NCBI GenBank assembly: GCA_934169925.1
Contig: CAKPOO010000008.1
Span: forward strand, 1-61,998
Length of the DNA stretch: 61,998 bases
Origin: an uncultured Clostridia bacterium
GTDB lineage: Bacteria > Bacillota > Clostridia > TANB77 > CAG-465
Direction of reading: 5' to 3'
The position numbers and the translations under genes were made by a program. A model generated the notes under the pieces. The model saw only the letters and a list, made by a program, of their open reading frames with translations. It searched no databases and was not told the origin of the DNA. Shown here one piece after another: positions 28,088 through 37,190 of the stretch (its first letter is position 1; each line of letters opens with the position of its first letter).

Positions 28088-28972
28088 ATGAAAGTAGCAG
28101 TAGTTTTATTAAATTATAATGATAGCAAAAATACTATTAGATTTTCAAAAAAATTAGAAAGTTTTGATGTTATAAATAAAATCATTATAGTAGACAATAA
28201 TTCAAAAGTAGAAGGAGAAGTTGAAAAATTATCTTCTTTAGAATCAGAAAAAATACATTTTATAGGTGTAAAAGAAAATAAAGGATACTCATATGGTAAT
28301 AATGTAGGACTTAAATATTTAGACAAAATAAAGTATAATCCTGATTATGTAATAATATCAAATCCTGATGTAGATACAAGTAAAGAAGCTATTTTAAAAA
28401 CTATTGACTATCTTGAGAATCATGAAAAATGTGCAGTAGCAACACCTAGAATGAAATATATATCTGGATATGCTAGACGTGCAGCATGGAAAAGAAGAAA
28501 ATTTTTAATAGACGTTGCAAATTCTACAAGAATAACAGAACTTTTATTATATTTTTTGTTTAAAAAAGGTGAATACACAAAAGATGATTATAAAAAAGAA
28601 AATATGATTGTTGATTGTGTTTCAGGAGCTTTTTTTATTGCAAAATATGATATATTTAAAAGTATTGGATTTTTTGACGAAAGTACATTTTTATTTTTCG
28701 AAGAAGATATTTTAAACGCAAAATTATATGAAAGAGGCTATAATATTGCTATTTTAAATGATTGCTATTTTATGCATTATGATAGTCAGTCCATTGGAAA
28801 GTTTGTTAATGCTTTCAAAAAGCAAGATATCATGTTTGATAGTAGGATATATTATCAAAAAAAATATAATAATATTAATTTATGCCAAGTAGTATTACTT
28901 AATTTTTTAAGATATGTAAGAAAATTTGAACTTTTATTTGAAATTCCTATTAGGAAAATTTTTAGTAAATAA
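28088..28972 (+). CDS. Family 2 glycosyltransferase (rhamnosyltransferase-like)
   Basis: 294 residues with VAVVLLNYND at the start, VDNNS, ENKGYSYGNNVG and SNPDVD as the nucleotide and metal-binding strand, and a WbbL-like C-terminal FFDE....FEEDIL motif. Such enzymes add rhamnose or similar sugars to surface glycans. It has a GGGG ribosome binding site and shares an operon with the deacetylase. Acceptor and sugar are unknown. Confidence 0.85.
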   Translation: MKVAVVLLNYNDSKNTIRFSKKLESFDVINKIIIVDNNSKVEGEVEKLSSLESEKIHFIGVKENKGYSYGNNVGLKYLDKIKYNPDYVIISNPDVDTSKEAILKTIDYLENHEKCAVATPRMKYISGYARRAAWKRRKFLIDVANSTRITELLLYFLFKKGEYTKDDYKKENMIVDCVSGAFFIAKYDIFKSIGFFDESTFLFFEEDILNAKLYERGYNIAILNDCYFMHYDSQSIGKFVNAFKKQDIMFDSRIYYQKKYNNINLCQVVLLNFLRYVRKFELLFEIPIRKIFSK

Positions 28973-29108
28973 TATAATAAAATTGAAAAAGTATGAAATA
29001 AATTAAATAATTTTTAGACCTTATATCTATATAAAATATAGAGCATTATATACTTTTTTTAAAACTAGTGCTAGAAAAAGTAATAAAGAATACATCAAAT
29101 TATAAAAG

Positions 29109-29136
29109 CAAGTAGAAATTTCCTACTTGTTTTTTA
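29109..29136 (+). terminator. Rho-independent terminator
   Basis: CAAGTAG (29109-29115) pairs with CTACTTG (29123-29129), followed by a T-run. Confidence 0.75.
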
Positions 29137-29176
29137 TTTGCAAATTAATGTAAAATAGATAAAAATGTTAACATAA

Positions 29177-29205
29177 TTGACATTGGAGAAGAAATATAGT
29201 AAAAT
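29177..29205 (+). promoter_or_regulatory. Promoter of the 29317 gene
   Basis: -35 TTGACA (29177-29182), 17 bp, -10 TAAAAT (29200-29205). It leaves a leader of about 105 bases. Confidence 0.7.
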
Positions 29206-29316
29206 AAAAAGCATTACACTTAAAAATAATTAAATTGATAACTATCAATAGGAGGGATAGTTCTTTATTTGTAGCAAAACTTAAAATCCTATAAAACGAC
29301 AATGGAGGAATACAAA

Positions 29317-31107
29317 ATGAAATTAGTAGGAAGAAGTATTGGAACAATAGTAGTGGTATTTTTTTATTGGTTAGTATATTATTTTACTTTACCAACGTTA
29401 TCATTAGCATATTTTGATGGATTTATGTATATTGGAATTGGTGTTATAATTGCAATAGTATTAATTGTATGGTGGGTTTATGCTTTTACATATGAGGAAA
29501 ATGTTTTTATAGTACCAGGCACAGTAGCAGGGATATTTATACTGGTAACTGTCGTTTGTGCAATAGCAGGTATGGATTTATTTCACTCAAAGGAACTTTA
29601 CAATCAAATAGGAACAATTGATCAAAAAGCTTTTAAAGATGATGTTGTGGAAATTGATACATCACAAATTCCAATTGTTGATATTGATCTTGCTGATAAA
29701 TTAGCAGATAAAAAATTGGGAGATGAAGTTGCATTAGGTTCAAAAGTTGAGGTCGGAAAATTTACCAATAAACAACAGGTAAATGAAAAACTCGTATATG
29801 TTGCACCATTAAATCATCGATCTTTTTTCAAGTGGAAAGCAAATAAAAGCGGTACACCTGGATATGTTGTAGTTAGTGCTACAAATATGAATGATGTAAA
29901 ATTGGTAAAAGAGATTAATAAAAAAGAATTGAAAATAAAATATTCTGAATCTGCATTCTTTTCGGATAATCTTAAAAGAAACATTAGAAATAAAGGATTT
30001 AGAAATGTTGGATTAACAGAATATTCTTTTGAACTAGATGATGATGGAAATCCGTATTGGGTCGTAACAACATATAAAAATACTACTTTATGGGGAAATA
30101 AAGAGGCAACCGGAGTTATTATTTGTGATCCTGAAACTGGAGATTGCAAGTGGTATTCTATAAATGATGTACCAGAATGGGTTGATATTGTTCAACCAGA
30201 AAGCTTTATCAAAGACCAAATTAAAAATTACGGAGAATATGTTCATGGAGCTTTTAATTTTTCAGATGAAGACAAATTATCTGTGACAGAACATATGACA
30301 ACTGTATATAATAATGGAGAATGTTATTACTATACAGGAATGAGTTCAGTAGGTAAAGACAATGGAACAGTTGGATTTATCATGGTTAATACTAGGGATA
30401 AATCAACAACATTCTATAAAATGGTTGGTGCAACCGAAGAGGCTGCTATGAGTAGTGCAGAGGGAAAGGTTCAAAATATGGGCTATAGTGCTACAGAACC
30501 AATTCCATTAAATGTATCTGGAATACCAACATATTTTTGCACGTTAAAAGATAATGAAGGACTTGTTAAGCAGTATGCAATGCTTAATATCGAAGATTAT
30601 TCTGTTGTTGCAGTGGGAGATACTATTGCAGAAGCAAAAAGAAGTTACATTAATGTGATGAATAATGTTGGAGTAAAGGTCGATTTTGGAGATGGGGAAG
30701 TATATGGCTATACGCAGGAAGGAGTAATAACTAGAATAGGTAATAATATTGAAAATGGTGAAACATATTATTATTTTATTTTGGATAATGATACTAGCAA
30801 ATTATATTTAGCCTCATATACTGTTTCTGAAGAATTGCCTATTACGCGTGAAGGTGATAAGGTAAAGATCTCATATTTAGATGAATCAAATGGTGCTATT
30901 AATATTGCAAGTTTTGATAATTTGGATTTTTCTCAAACAATTTCTAATAAACAGGAAGAATATAATAAAGAAAAAGAGGATAAAAATTTAATTAATAATC
31001 CTGAAAACAATGTTATTAATGTAGATCCAGAAAATGATCAAGCAACATGGGACGCTTTAACCGATGAAGAGAAAGCTAAGTTGTTAGAAAATTTAAAAAA
31101 TAAGTAA
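29317..31107 (+). CDS. Membrane-anchored protein of unknown function, 596 aa
   Basis: Three membrane helices lie within residues 5-85, followed by about 500 residues that would be on one side, probably outside. The soluble part repeats a pattern of beta-rich segments (NPYWVVTTYKN, CYYYTGMSS, PTYFCTLKD) in which a polar linker precedes a WVV/YYY/TYF strand, suggesting several PepSY-like modules, but this is tentative. The C-terminal 60 residues are acidic and look disordered. The ATG at 29317 follows GGAGG by eight bases; the ATG at 29302 would include that site. Transcribed alone from its own promoter to the terminator at 31111-31150. Confidence 0.65.
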   Translation: MKLVGRSIGTIVVVFFYWLVYYFTLPTLSLAYFDGFMYIGIGVIIAIVLIVWWVYAFTYEENVFIVPGTVAGIFILVTVVCAIAGMDLFHSKELYNQIGTIDQKAFKDDVVEIDTSQIPIVDIDLADKLADKKLGDEVALGSKVEVGKFTNKQQVNEKLVYVAPLNHRSFFKWKANKSGTPGYVVVSATNMNDVKLVKEINKKELKIKYSESAFFSDNLKRNIRNKGFRNVGLTEYSFELDDDGNPYWVVTTYKNTTLWGNKEATGVIICDPETGDCKWYSINDVPEWVDIVQPESFIKDQIKNYGEYVHGAFNFSDEDKLSVTEHMTTVYNNGECYYYTGMSSVGKDNGTVGFIMVNTRDKSTTFYKMVGATEEAAMSSAEGKVQNMGYSATEPIPLNVSGIPTYFCTLKDNEGLVKQYAMLNIEDYSVVAVGDTIAEAKRSYINVMNNVGVKVDFGDGEVYGYTQEGVITRIGNNIENGETYYYFILDNDTSKLYLASYTVSEELPITREGDKVKISYLDESNGAINIASFDNLDFSQTISNKQEEYNKEKEDKNLINNPENNVINVDPENDQATWDALTDEEKAKLLENLKNK

Positions 31108-31110
31108 GAA

Positions 31111-31150
31111 CTAAAAAAGTGGTGGAGTAATACTCCATCACTTTTTTAGT
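31111..31150 (+). terminator. Rho-independent terminator
   Basis: AAAAAAGTGGTGGAGTA pairs with TACTCCATCACTTTTTT, a long stem with one mismatch and a single-base loop region. Confidence 0.85.
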
Positions 31151-31177
31151 ATAAATTCATATAAAGCCAATGATATG

Positions 31178-31206
31178 TTGACATAATAAATGAAAAATGG
31201 TATAAT
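31178..31206 (+). promoter_or_regulatory. Promoter of the 31260 gene
   Basis: Consensus -35 TTGACA (31178-31183), 17 bp, consensus -10 TATAAT (31201-31206). Confidence 0.85.
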
Positions 31207-31259
31207 ACTTTTGTATCAAATAATAAAATCAACGCTTAATAGCAAGGAGGAAAAATTTT

Positions 31260-31757
31260 ATGATGACCCAAGAAGAATTTTGTAGCTGGTTCACCCCTAT
31301 AGCATTTTGTGTAGTTTTTGGCATTATGATTGTGGCCAAATCTTTATCTGGAGATAAAGATAGTAATATTGTATCATCAAATGGCCAAGTGGAGCAGCAG
31401 GTTGCAACTGTACAGGAAAATAGTGGAGTTATATCTACGGCAAAAAGTGGAAAAGTTGATTTTTCTAAAGCAGATGAAATAACTATTTGTTCAGTTAACA
31501 ATTCTAACAGACAAAGAATAAAAAATCTTGTAGATGAGTTTGGTGTAGTAAAGTTAAAAGATGGTGATCAGATCGATTTTATGGCGTATGAATCATTCTT
31601 TAATGTAGATAGCCTTGTAAAATCATCGCTTACATCTTGGTGGAATGGTAAATATGTTGAATCTACAGATTACAAAGTAATTAATCAGCTCGGAGATGGA
31701 TACTTCAAGTTAGAATGTGGTGCTTATAAACTCTATCTTTTATATGTCCCAGCGTAA
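31260..31757 (+). CDS. Hypothetical single-pass membrane protein, 165 aa
   Basis: One helix at about residues 10-27 is followed by a Ser/Gln-rich linker and a folded-looking C-terminal region (from DEITICSVNNSNRQRIKNL). No family recognised. AAGGAGG (31244-31250) lies nine bases before the ATG. It is a single-gene unit framed by a consensus promoter and a strong terminator, like the other orphan membrane gene just upstream. Confidence 0.6.
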   Translation: MMTQEEFCSWFTPIAFCVVFGIMIVAKSLSGDKDSNIVSSNGQVEQQVATVQENSGVISTAKSGKVDFSKADEITICSVNNSNRQRIKNLVDEFGVVKLKDGDQIDFMAYESFFNVDSLVKSSLTSWWNGKYVESTDYKVINQLGDGYFKLECGAYKLYLLYVPA

Positions 31758-31763
31758 GTGTTT

Positions 31764-31800
31764 AAATATAAGTGAAAAATTTTTTCACTTATATTTTTTT
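31764..31800 (+). terminator. Rho-independent terminator
   Basis: AAATATAAGTGAAAAA pairs with TTTTTCACTTATATTT around a one-base centre, followed by T. Confidence 0.85.
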
Positions 31801-31888
31801 GTATAAAGAAATATTTTAAAATTTACTGGTAAATATTTATTCTTTGCATAATTTTAACAAATTTACCTTTATTTATGGCGATATTTAC

Positions 31889-31917
31889 TTGAAGAATTTA
31901 AGAATGTATAGTATAAT
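31889..31917 (+). promoter_or_regulatory. Promoter of the pnp operon
   Basis: -35 TTGAAG (31889-31894), 17 bp, consensus -10 TATAAT (31912-31917). The predicted transcript begins near 31924. Confidence 0.65.
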
Positions 31918-31926
31918 ATACACGAA

Positions 31927-32000
31927 TTAAAAGGGGGAGTGTAGTAATAATTTGTGAGTATAGTAATATGTGCTTAGAAATTATTATTACACCCTTTTAA
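31927..32000 (+). promoter_or_regulatory. Long stem-loop in the pnp leader
   Basis: The arms 31927-31953 and 31978-32000 can form 9 plus 14 base pairs (one a G-U), interrupted only by a four-base GGAG bulge on the 5' side. The loop is 24 bases. The stem starts within a few bases of the predicted 5' end and is not followed by a T-run; the pnp ribosome binding site comes 12 bases later. This fits a cis-acting control element rather than a terminator. The E. coli pnp leader has a comparable stem that RNase III cuts for autoregulation; homology is not claimed. Confidence 0.7.
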
Positions 32001-32026
32001 CAGATATATTTTAAGGAGGAAAAAAT

Positions 32027-34156
32027 ATGTTTAAAAAATTTGAAACTACCTTTGCTGGTAGAAAACTTGTTGTTGAAACAGGTAAAATGGCACAACAAGC
32101 AAATGGATCTTGTTTGGTTAGATATGGAGAAACTTGTGTTCTTGTTTGTGCGACTATGTCTAAAGAGGCAAAAGAGGGGATAGACTTTTTGCCATTATCA
32201 GTTGATTATGAAGAAAGATTATATTCAGTTGGTAAAATTCCAGGTGGATATATAAAAAGAGAAGGAAAACCTTCTACAAAAGCAATTCTTGTATCAAGAG
32301 TAATTGATAGACCTATGAGACCTCTATTTCCAAAAGATTATCGTAATGATACATCAATAAATGTTTTAGTATTAGCTGTTGAACCTGACGTTTTACCAGA
32401 GGTTCCAGCATCAATTGGTGCTGCTATTGCTCTTAACATATCAGATATTCCATTTGATGTATTAGTTGGTTCTTGTAAAGTTGGGTTAGTAGATGATGAA
32501 CTTATACTAAATCCAAATCTTGAACAAAGAGAAAAATCAAAACTTGATTTAACAGTTTCTGCAACACCTGAAAAAGTTTGTATGATTGAAGCTGGAGCAG
32601 ATCAAGTTCCTGATGAGAAAATGCTAGAAGCAATAAAACTTGCACATGAAGAAATTAAAAAGCTTTGTGAATTTATAGCAACAATAAAAGCTGAAGTAGG
32701 AAAGAAAAAAGCAGAATATAAACACTTTGTTATTCCTGAAGATTTAGAAAACTTTATTAAAGATATAGGAACTGAAAAATTAAAAGAAGCTGTTCAAACT
32801 TTGACAAAAAAAGATAGAGATGAAAGAGTAGCAAAAGCAAACGAGTATATTATAAATCAATATATAGAAAAATATGGTCAAGAAGAATATGAAAATAATA
32901 AATCTTTAATTTCTGAAGCTTTATATAAAGCTGAGAAAAAAGCAGTTAGAAGTTTAATTATTGAAGAAAATAAACGTGTTGACTCTAGAGGAAATGATGA
33001 AATAAGACCTCTTAGTGCAGAGGTTGGACTTTTCGAAAGAGTACATGGTAGTGCTTTATTTTCAAGAGGTCTTACACAAGTATTATCTATGGTTACTTTA
33101 GGCTCTATTTCAGAAGAACAAACTTTTGATTCAATAGACGAAGAAGTATCAAAAAGATATATACATCATTATAATATGCCTTCATATAGTGTTGGAGAAG
33201 CAAGACCATCACGTGGACCTGGTAGAAGAGAAATTGGTCATGGAGCTTTAGCTGAAAGAGCTTTAGAACCAGTTATTCCATCAACAGAAGAATTCCCATA
33301 TACAATAAGAGTTGTTTCTGAAGTATTAGGCTCAAATGGTTCAACTTCACAAGGTAGTATTTGTGGTTCAACTCTTGCACTTATGGATGCAGGTGTTCCA
33401 ATTAAAGCTCCAGTTGCTGGTATATCAACAGGATTATTTACAATGCCTGGAGATACAACAAAATATATAATGGTTACAGATATTCAAGGTATTGAAGATT
33501 TCTTTGGTGATATGGACTTTAAAGTAGCAGGAACTAAAAAAGGTATAACTGCAATACAAGTTGATATTAAAATAGATGGTTTAACATATGAGATTATTGA
33601 AGAAGCTTTTGCAAGAACTAAAAAAGCAAGAGAACATATAATTGATGATGTTTTATTAAAAGCAATTGCAAAACCAAGAGCAAATCTTTCTAAATATGCT
33701 CCAAAAATTGAAACTATAAAAATTAATCCAGAAAAAATTAGTGATGTTATTGGTAAAGGTGGAAAAACTATTAATAAGATCATTGATGAAACAGGAGTTA
33801 AAATTGATATAGAAGATGACGGTACAGTATTTGTTTCAGGTACTGATGCAGAAAAATTAGATAAAGCAGTAAGTATTATACAAAATTTAACTGCAGATGT
33901 TGAACTTAACAAAATATATATGGGTAAAGTAACTAAAATATTACAATTTGGTGCTTTGGTTGAAATCTTACCTGGTAAAGAAGGATTACTACATATATCA
34001 CAAATTTCTAACGAAAGAGTAAAAAATGTTGAAGATGTTTTAAGCGTTGGAGATGATATACTTGTTAAAGTAACAGAAATAAATAAAGAAGAAGGTAAAT
34101 TTAGTCTATCTGCTAAAGCTGCAATTAAAGATACTATGAAAGAAGAAGAGGAATAA
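32027..34156 (+). CDS. pnp: Polyribonucleotide nucleotidyltransferase (PNPase)
   Basis: This phosphorolytic 3'-5' exoribonuclease works in mRNA decay. Two RNase PH-like domains (first from FAGRKLVVETGKMA, second from RSLIIEENKRVDSRG) are joined by the all-alpha linker. The C-terminal KH domain has GKGGKT near residue 578, and the S1 domain (GKVTKILQFGALVEI onward) ends the protein. At 709 residues it is full length. AAGGAGG precedes the ATG. It leads an operon that reaches lysS, and the leader stem at 31927-32000 probably controls it. Confidence 0.96.
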   Translation: MFKKFETTFAGRKLVVETGKMAQQANGSCLVRYGETCVLVCATMSKEAKEGIDFLPLSVDYEERLYSVGKIPGGYIKREGKPSTKAILVSRVIDRPMRPLFPKDYRNDTSINVLVLAVEPDVLPEVPASIGAAIALNISDIPFDVLVGSCKVGLVDDELILNPNLEQREKSKLDLTVSATPEKVCMIEAGADQVPDEKMLEAIKLAHEEIKKLCEFIATIKAEVGKKKAEYKHFVIPEDLENFIKDIGTEKLKEAVQTLTKKDRDERVAKANEYIINQYIEKYGQEEYENNKSLISEALYKAEKKAVRSLIIEENKRVDSRGNDEIRPLSAEVGLFERVHGSALFSRGLTQVLSMVTLGSISEEQTFDSIDEEVSKRYIHHYNMPSYSVGEARPSRGPGRREIGHGALAERALEPVIPSTEEFPYTIRVVSEVLGSNGSTSQGSICGSTLALMDAGVPIKAPVAGISTGLFTMPGDTTKYIMVTDIQGIEDFFGDMDFKVAGTKKGITAIQVDIKIDGLTYEIIEEAFARTKKAREHIIDDVLLKAIAKPRANLSKYAPKIETIKINPEKISDVIGKGGKTINKIIDETGVKIDIEDDGTVFVSGTDAEKLDKAVSIIQNLTADVELNKIYMGKVTKILQFGALVEILPGKEGLLHISQISNERVKNVEDVLSVGDDILVKVTEINKEEGKFSLSAKAAIKDTMKEEEE

Positions 34157-34159
34157 TTA

Positions 34160-34972
34160 ATGGAAGTTTATGCATTTGTTGGTAAAAGTGGAACTGGCAA
34201 AAGTTATAACGCACAAAAAGTTGCAAAAAAATATGACATTCATTATATAATTGATGATGCAATTTTAATAAAAGATACAAAAGTTATTGCTGGAAAATCA
34301 GCTAAAACAGAAGCAAATTTTATAGCTTCTGTTAAGGCTGCAATATTCTTTGATCAAAAAAGACAAGAAGAAATGAAAGCAGTAATAAAAAAAGAAAATC
34401 CAGATAAATTATTAATTCTTGGTACTTCTGATGATATGATTGAAAAAATCATAACAAACTTGGATTTAAAAAAATTAGTAAAAACAATATACATAGAAGA
34501 TATAGCAACAAAACAAGAAATGGAAATTGCAAGAAAATCAAGGATGGAAGATGGAAAACATGTTGTACCTGTTCCAACACTTGAAATAAAAAATCAATTT
34601 TCAGGGTATTTTTTAGATACATTAAAAATCTTTAATATATTTTCTAAAGATGAAGAAATTCAAGAAACAGAAAAAACAATCATTAGACCAACATATAGTT
34701 ATCTTGGAAATTACTATATTTCTCCAAGTGTTATAAACGACATAATATCTTATGTTGTAAGTAAGGTATATGGAGTTACAAAAGTATACAAAGTAAATAC
34801 TCAAAAATTTGATGGAGGAATGAAACTAGATATTGATATTGAAGTTTTATTTGGTGTTAATATTCCAAAAGTTAGCTCTGAGGTAAAAAATACAGTAATA
34901 TATGCAGTAGATAACGCAACAGGCATAAATTTATATGGCATTAACATTAGCGTTAAAGGGGTAAAAAAATAA
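34160..34972 (+). CDS. P-loop protein with C-terminal Asp23/Gls24-like domain
   Basis: The N-terminus has a perfect Walker A, GKSGTGKS (residues 8-15), in an NTPase-like domain to about residue 160; a Walker B is not obvious. From about 195 (YISPSVINDIISYVVSKVYGV) the chain matches the Asp23/Gls24 envelope-stress family (beta-strands ending DIDIEVLFGVNIPKVS). Joining an ATP-binding module to Asp23 is unusual. It starts 3 bases after pnp. Role unknown; a membrane-stress or RNA-related function is a guess from the neighbours. Confidence 0.68.
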   Translation: MEVYAFVGKSGTGKSYNAQKVAKKYDIHYIIDDAILIKDTKVIAGKSAKTEANFIASVKAAIFFDQKRQEEMKAVIKKENPDKLLILGTSDDMIEKIITNLDLKKLVKTIYIEDIATKQEMEIARKSRMEDGKHVVPVPTLEIKNQFSGYFLDTLKIFNIFSKDEEIQETEKTIIRPTYSYLGNYYISPSVINDIISYVVSKVYGVTKVYKVNTQKFDGGMKLDIDIEVLFGVNIPKVSSEVKNTVIYAVDNATGINLYGINISVKGVKK

Positions 34973-34985
34973 GGAGGAAAGATAT

Positions 34986-35786
34986 ATGGATACTATGAGG
35001 TATCAAGAACACAAAAAAAGTTCCAATATAGGGCTTATAAGTTTTTGTGCATTTATGATAGTTGGTGGTTCACTTGTATTTTTGGGTATTAGTCAAGAAG
35101 AAAAAATGATAGCAAGTGCTACTAAAAATAATACAGAACAAGTTCAAAGCTTGGTTGATGTAAACGAGGAAAATGATGTTGATGTTTCAACAATAGCAGT
35201 ATTAGTTGAAAATGAAACAATATCAGATAAAAGTAATTCAAAAATAAAATCTGATATAACTCTTCCTGTTATAACAATTCAAGGAGAAAAACTTGCAACA
35301 TTAAATTCACAGATAAATTCAAAATATACAGAATTGTTTACTACTTTAAAAGATCAATTAAAAGATGTATCAAATGCTTTTACTTTTAAAGTTTCATATG
35401 ATTATTATGACAATACTGTAGCAGGAAAAAGAATTTTATCTGTTAATATTCATCAAAAAATAATTGATGATGAAACAGGCAAAGCTACAACAGAAAAAAT
35501 GGAAACATATAACATAGATTTAAAAACAAATAAAGTTTTAAATATGTCAGATATTTTTGTATCGGTTCTTGGAATTGATTATAAAACTCAAATAAAATCT
35601 GTAGTTAAAGATTATGTTGTATCAAAAAATATGATGAAAGATGAAGAGTACACTTATGCTATAACTGGTTTAGAAAATTTTTATATCAGAGATTCTAAAC
35701 TACATATAGTATTTAATGAGGGTGAATTAGTAAATACAAAATATGGAGTATTAGATATAGTTGTACCATCAGATAGTAAAAAGTAA
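34986..35786 (+). CDS. Membrane-anchored protein, DUF3298/RsiV-like
   Basis: One N-terminal helix (about residues 16-35) and an extracellular region. The C-terminal 160 residues (from ITLPVITIQGEKLATLNSQIN) look like the DUF4163/DUF3298 arrangement seen in RsiV anti-sigma factors and PdaC: a helix with INSKY, then beta strands ending LDIVVPS. It lacks the cytoplasmic sigma-binding part of RsiV and no sigma gene is adjacent. AAGGAGG precedes the ATG. It lies between the P-loop/Asp23 gene and glyQS. Confidence 0.6.
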   Translation: MDTMRYQEHKKSSNIGLISFCAFMIVGGSLVFLGISQEEKMIASATKNNTEQVQSLVDVNEENDVDVSTIAVLVENETISDKSNSKIKSDITLPVITIQGEKLATLNSQINSKYTELFTTLKDQLKDVSNAFTFKVSYDYYDNTVAGKRILSVNIHQKIIDDETGKATTEKMETYNIDLKTNKVLNMSDIFVSVLGIDYKTQIKSVVKDYVVSKNMMKDEEYTYAITGLENFYIRDSKLHIVFNEGELVNTKYGVLDIVVPSDSKK

Positions 35787-35798
35787 GGAGTGAGTTTT

Positions 35799-37181
35799 TT
35801 GGTAGATTCAATGGAAAAAATTGTTAATCTATGTAAAGCTAGAGGATATGTATATCCTGGATCAGAAATTTATGGAGGTCTTGCTAATACATGGGATTAT
35901 GGCCCACTTGGAGTAGAATTAAAAAATAATGTAAAAAAAGCTTGGATGAAACGTTTTATTCAAGAAAATAAATATAATGTAGCAATTGATACTGCTATAC
36001 TTATGAATCCACAAGTTTGGATTACAACTGGTCATGTTGGTGGATTTTCAGATCCATTAATTGACTGTAAAAATTGTAAAACAAGACATAGAGCAGACAA
36101 GTTAATTGAAAATTGGGCTGCAGAAAATGGAAAAGAAGTGGTTGCAGATGGTTGGACTGATGAACAAACAATTAATTTTATAAAAGAAAACAATATTGTT
36201 TGTCCTAATTGTGGAAAAATTGATTTTACAGATATAAGAAAATTCAACTTAATGTTTAAAACATTTCAAGGTGTAACAGAAGATGCAAAATCTCAAATAT
36301 ACTTAAGACCTGAAACAGCACAAGGTATGTTTGTTAACTTTAAAAATGTTTTAAGAACAACTAGAAAAAAATTACCATTTGGAATAGGACAACAAGGTAA
36401 ATCTTTTAGAAATGAAATTACACCAGGTAATTTTACATTTAGAACTAGAGAATTTGAACAAATGGAACTTGAATTTTTCTGCAAACCAGGTACTGATTTA
36501 AAATGGCATGAATATTGGAAAGAATATTGTATGAAATTTTTAACTGATCTTAATGCAAATAAAGATTTATTAAGATTTAGAGATCATACAAAAGAAGAAT
36601 TATCTTTTTATAGTAATGCAACAGCAGACATAGAATTTAAATTTCCTTTTGGATGGGGAGAACTATGGGGAATTGCTGATAGAACAAACTATGATTTAAC
36701 AAGACATATGGAAGAGTCAGGGGAAGATTTAACATACTTAGATCCTGAAACAAACGAAAAATATGTTCCTTATTGTATTGAACCTGCTGTAGGTACTGAT
36801 AGACTTATGTTAATGTTTTTATGCAGTGCTTATGATGAAGAAAAAATTGATGAAAATGATACAAGAGTTGTTCTACATTTACATCCAGCACTAGCTCCTG
36901 TTAAGGTAGCAGTATTACCACTTTCAAAAAAATTAAGTGATAATGCAATGGAAGTATATGAAATGTTAGCTAAAAAATTCAATGTTGATTTTGATGAAGC
37001 TGGAAGTATCGGTAAAAGATATAGAAGACAAGATGAAATTGGAACACCTTATGCAGTAACTTTTGATTTTGATTCTTTAGAAGATAAAGCAGTTACAATT
37101 AGAAATAGAGATACTATGGAACAAACAAGAGTTAAAATTGATGAACTTGCTAATTGGTTTAGCGATAAATTTGAATTTTAG
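35799..37181 (+). CDS. glyQS: Glycyl-tRNA synthetase, single-chain type
   Basis: Charges tRNA-Gly. This is the alpha-2 type of Gram-positives and eukaryotes (YPGSEIYGGLANTWDYGPLG at the N-terminus is diagnostic), with class II motifs RPETAQGMFVNF (motif 2 region) and CIEPAVGTDRLML (motif 3) and a zinc site (CKNCKT ... CPNC). The TTG at 35799 is eight bases after AAGGAG (35785-35790); the GTG at 35790 overlaps that site. No T-box leader is present; the gap to the upstream gene is 12 bases. Confidence 0.94.
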   Translation: MVDSMEKIVNLCKARGYVYPGSEIYGGLANTWDYGPLGVELKNNVKKAWMKRFIQENKYNVAIDTAILMNPQVWITTGHVGGFSDPLIDCKNCKTRHRADKLIENWAAENGKEVVADGWTDEQTINFIKENNIVCPNCGKIDFTDIRKFNLMFKTFQGVTEDAKSQIYLRPETAQGMFVNFKNVLRTTRKKLPFGIGQQGKSFRNEITPGNFTFRTREFEQMELEFFCKPGTDLKWHEYWKEYCMKFLTDLNANKDLLRFRDHTKEELSFYSNATADIEFKFPFGWGELWGIADRTNYDLTRHMEESGEDLTYLDPETNEKYVPYCIEPAVGTDRLMLMFLCSAYDEEKIDENDTRVVLHLHPALAPVKVAVLPLSKKLSDNAMEVYEMLAKKFNVDFDEAGSIGKRYRRQDEIGTPYAVTFDFDSLEDKAVTIRNRDTMEQTRVKIDELANWFSDKFEF

Positions 37182-37190
37182 GAGTTAGAT

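Larger units (their letters stand above)
28973..29316 (+). other. Intergenic stretch: terminator, promoter and a leader hairpin
   Basis: No gene is seen. It holds a terminator (29109-29136), the promoter of the next gene (29177-29205) and a small hairpin (29240-29262) whose loop contains AGGAGG. The first 130 bases are plain AT-rich sequence. Confidence 0.6.

Noticed and set aside
33484..33912. Minus-strand open frame of 142 aa inside pnp
   Set aside because: It is the reverse reading of conserved PNPase codons, with no ribosome binding site.
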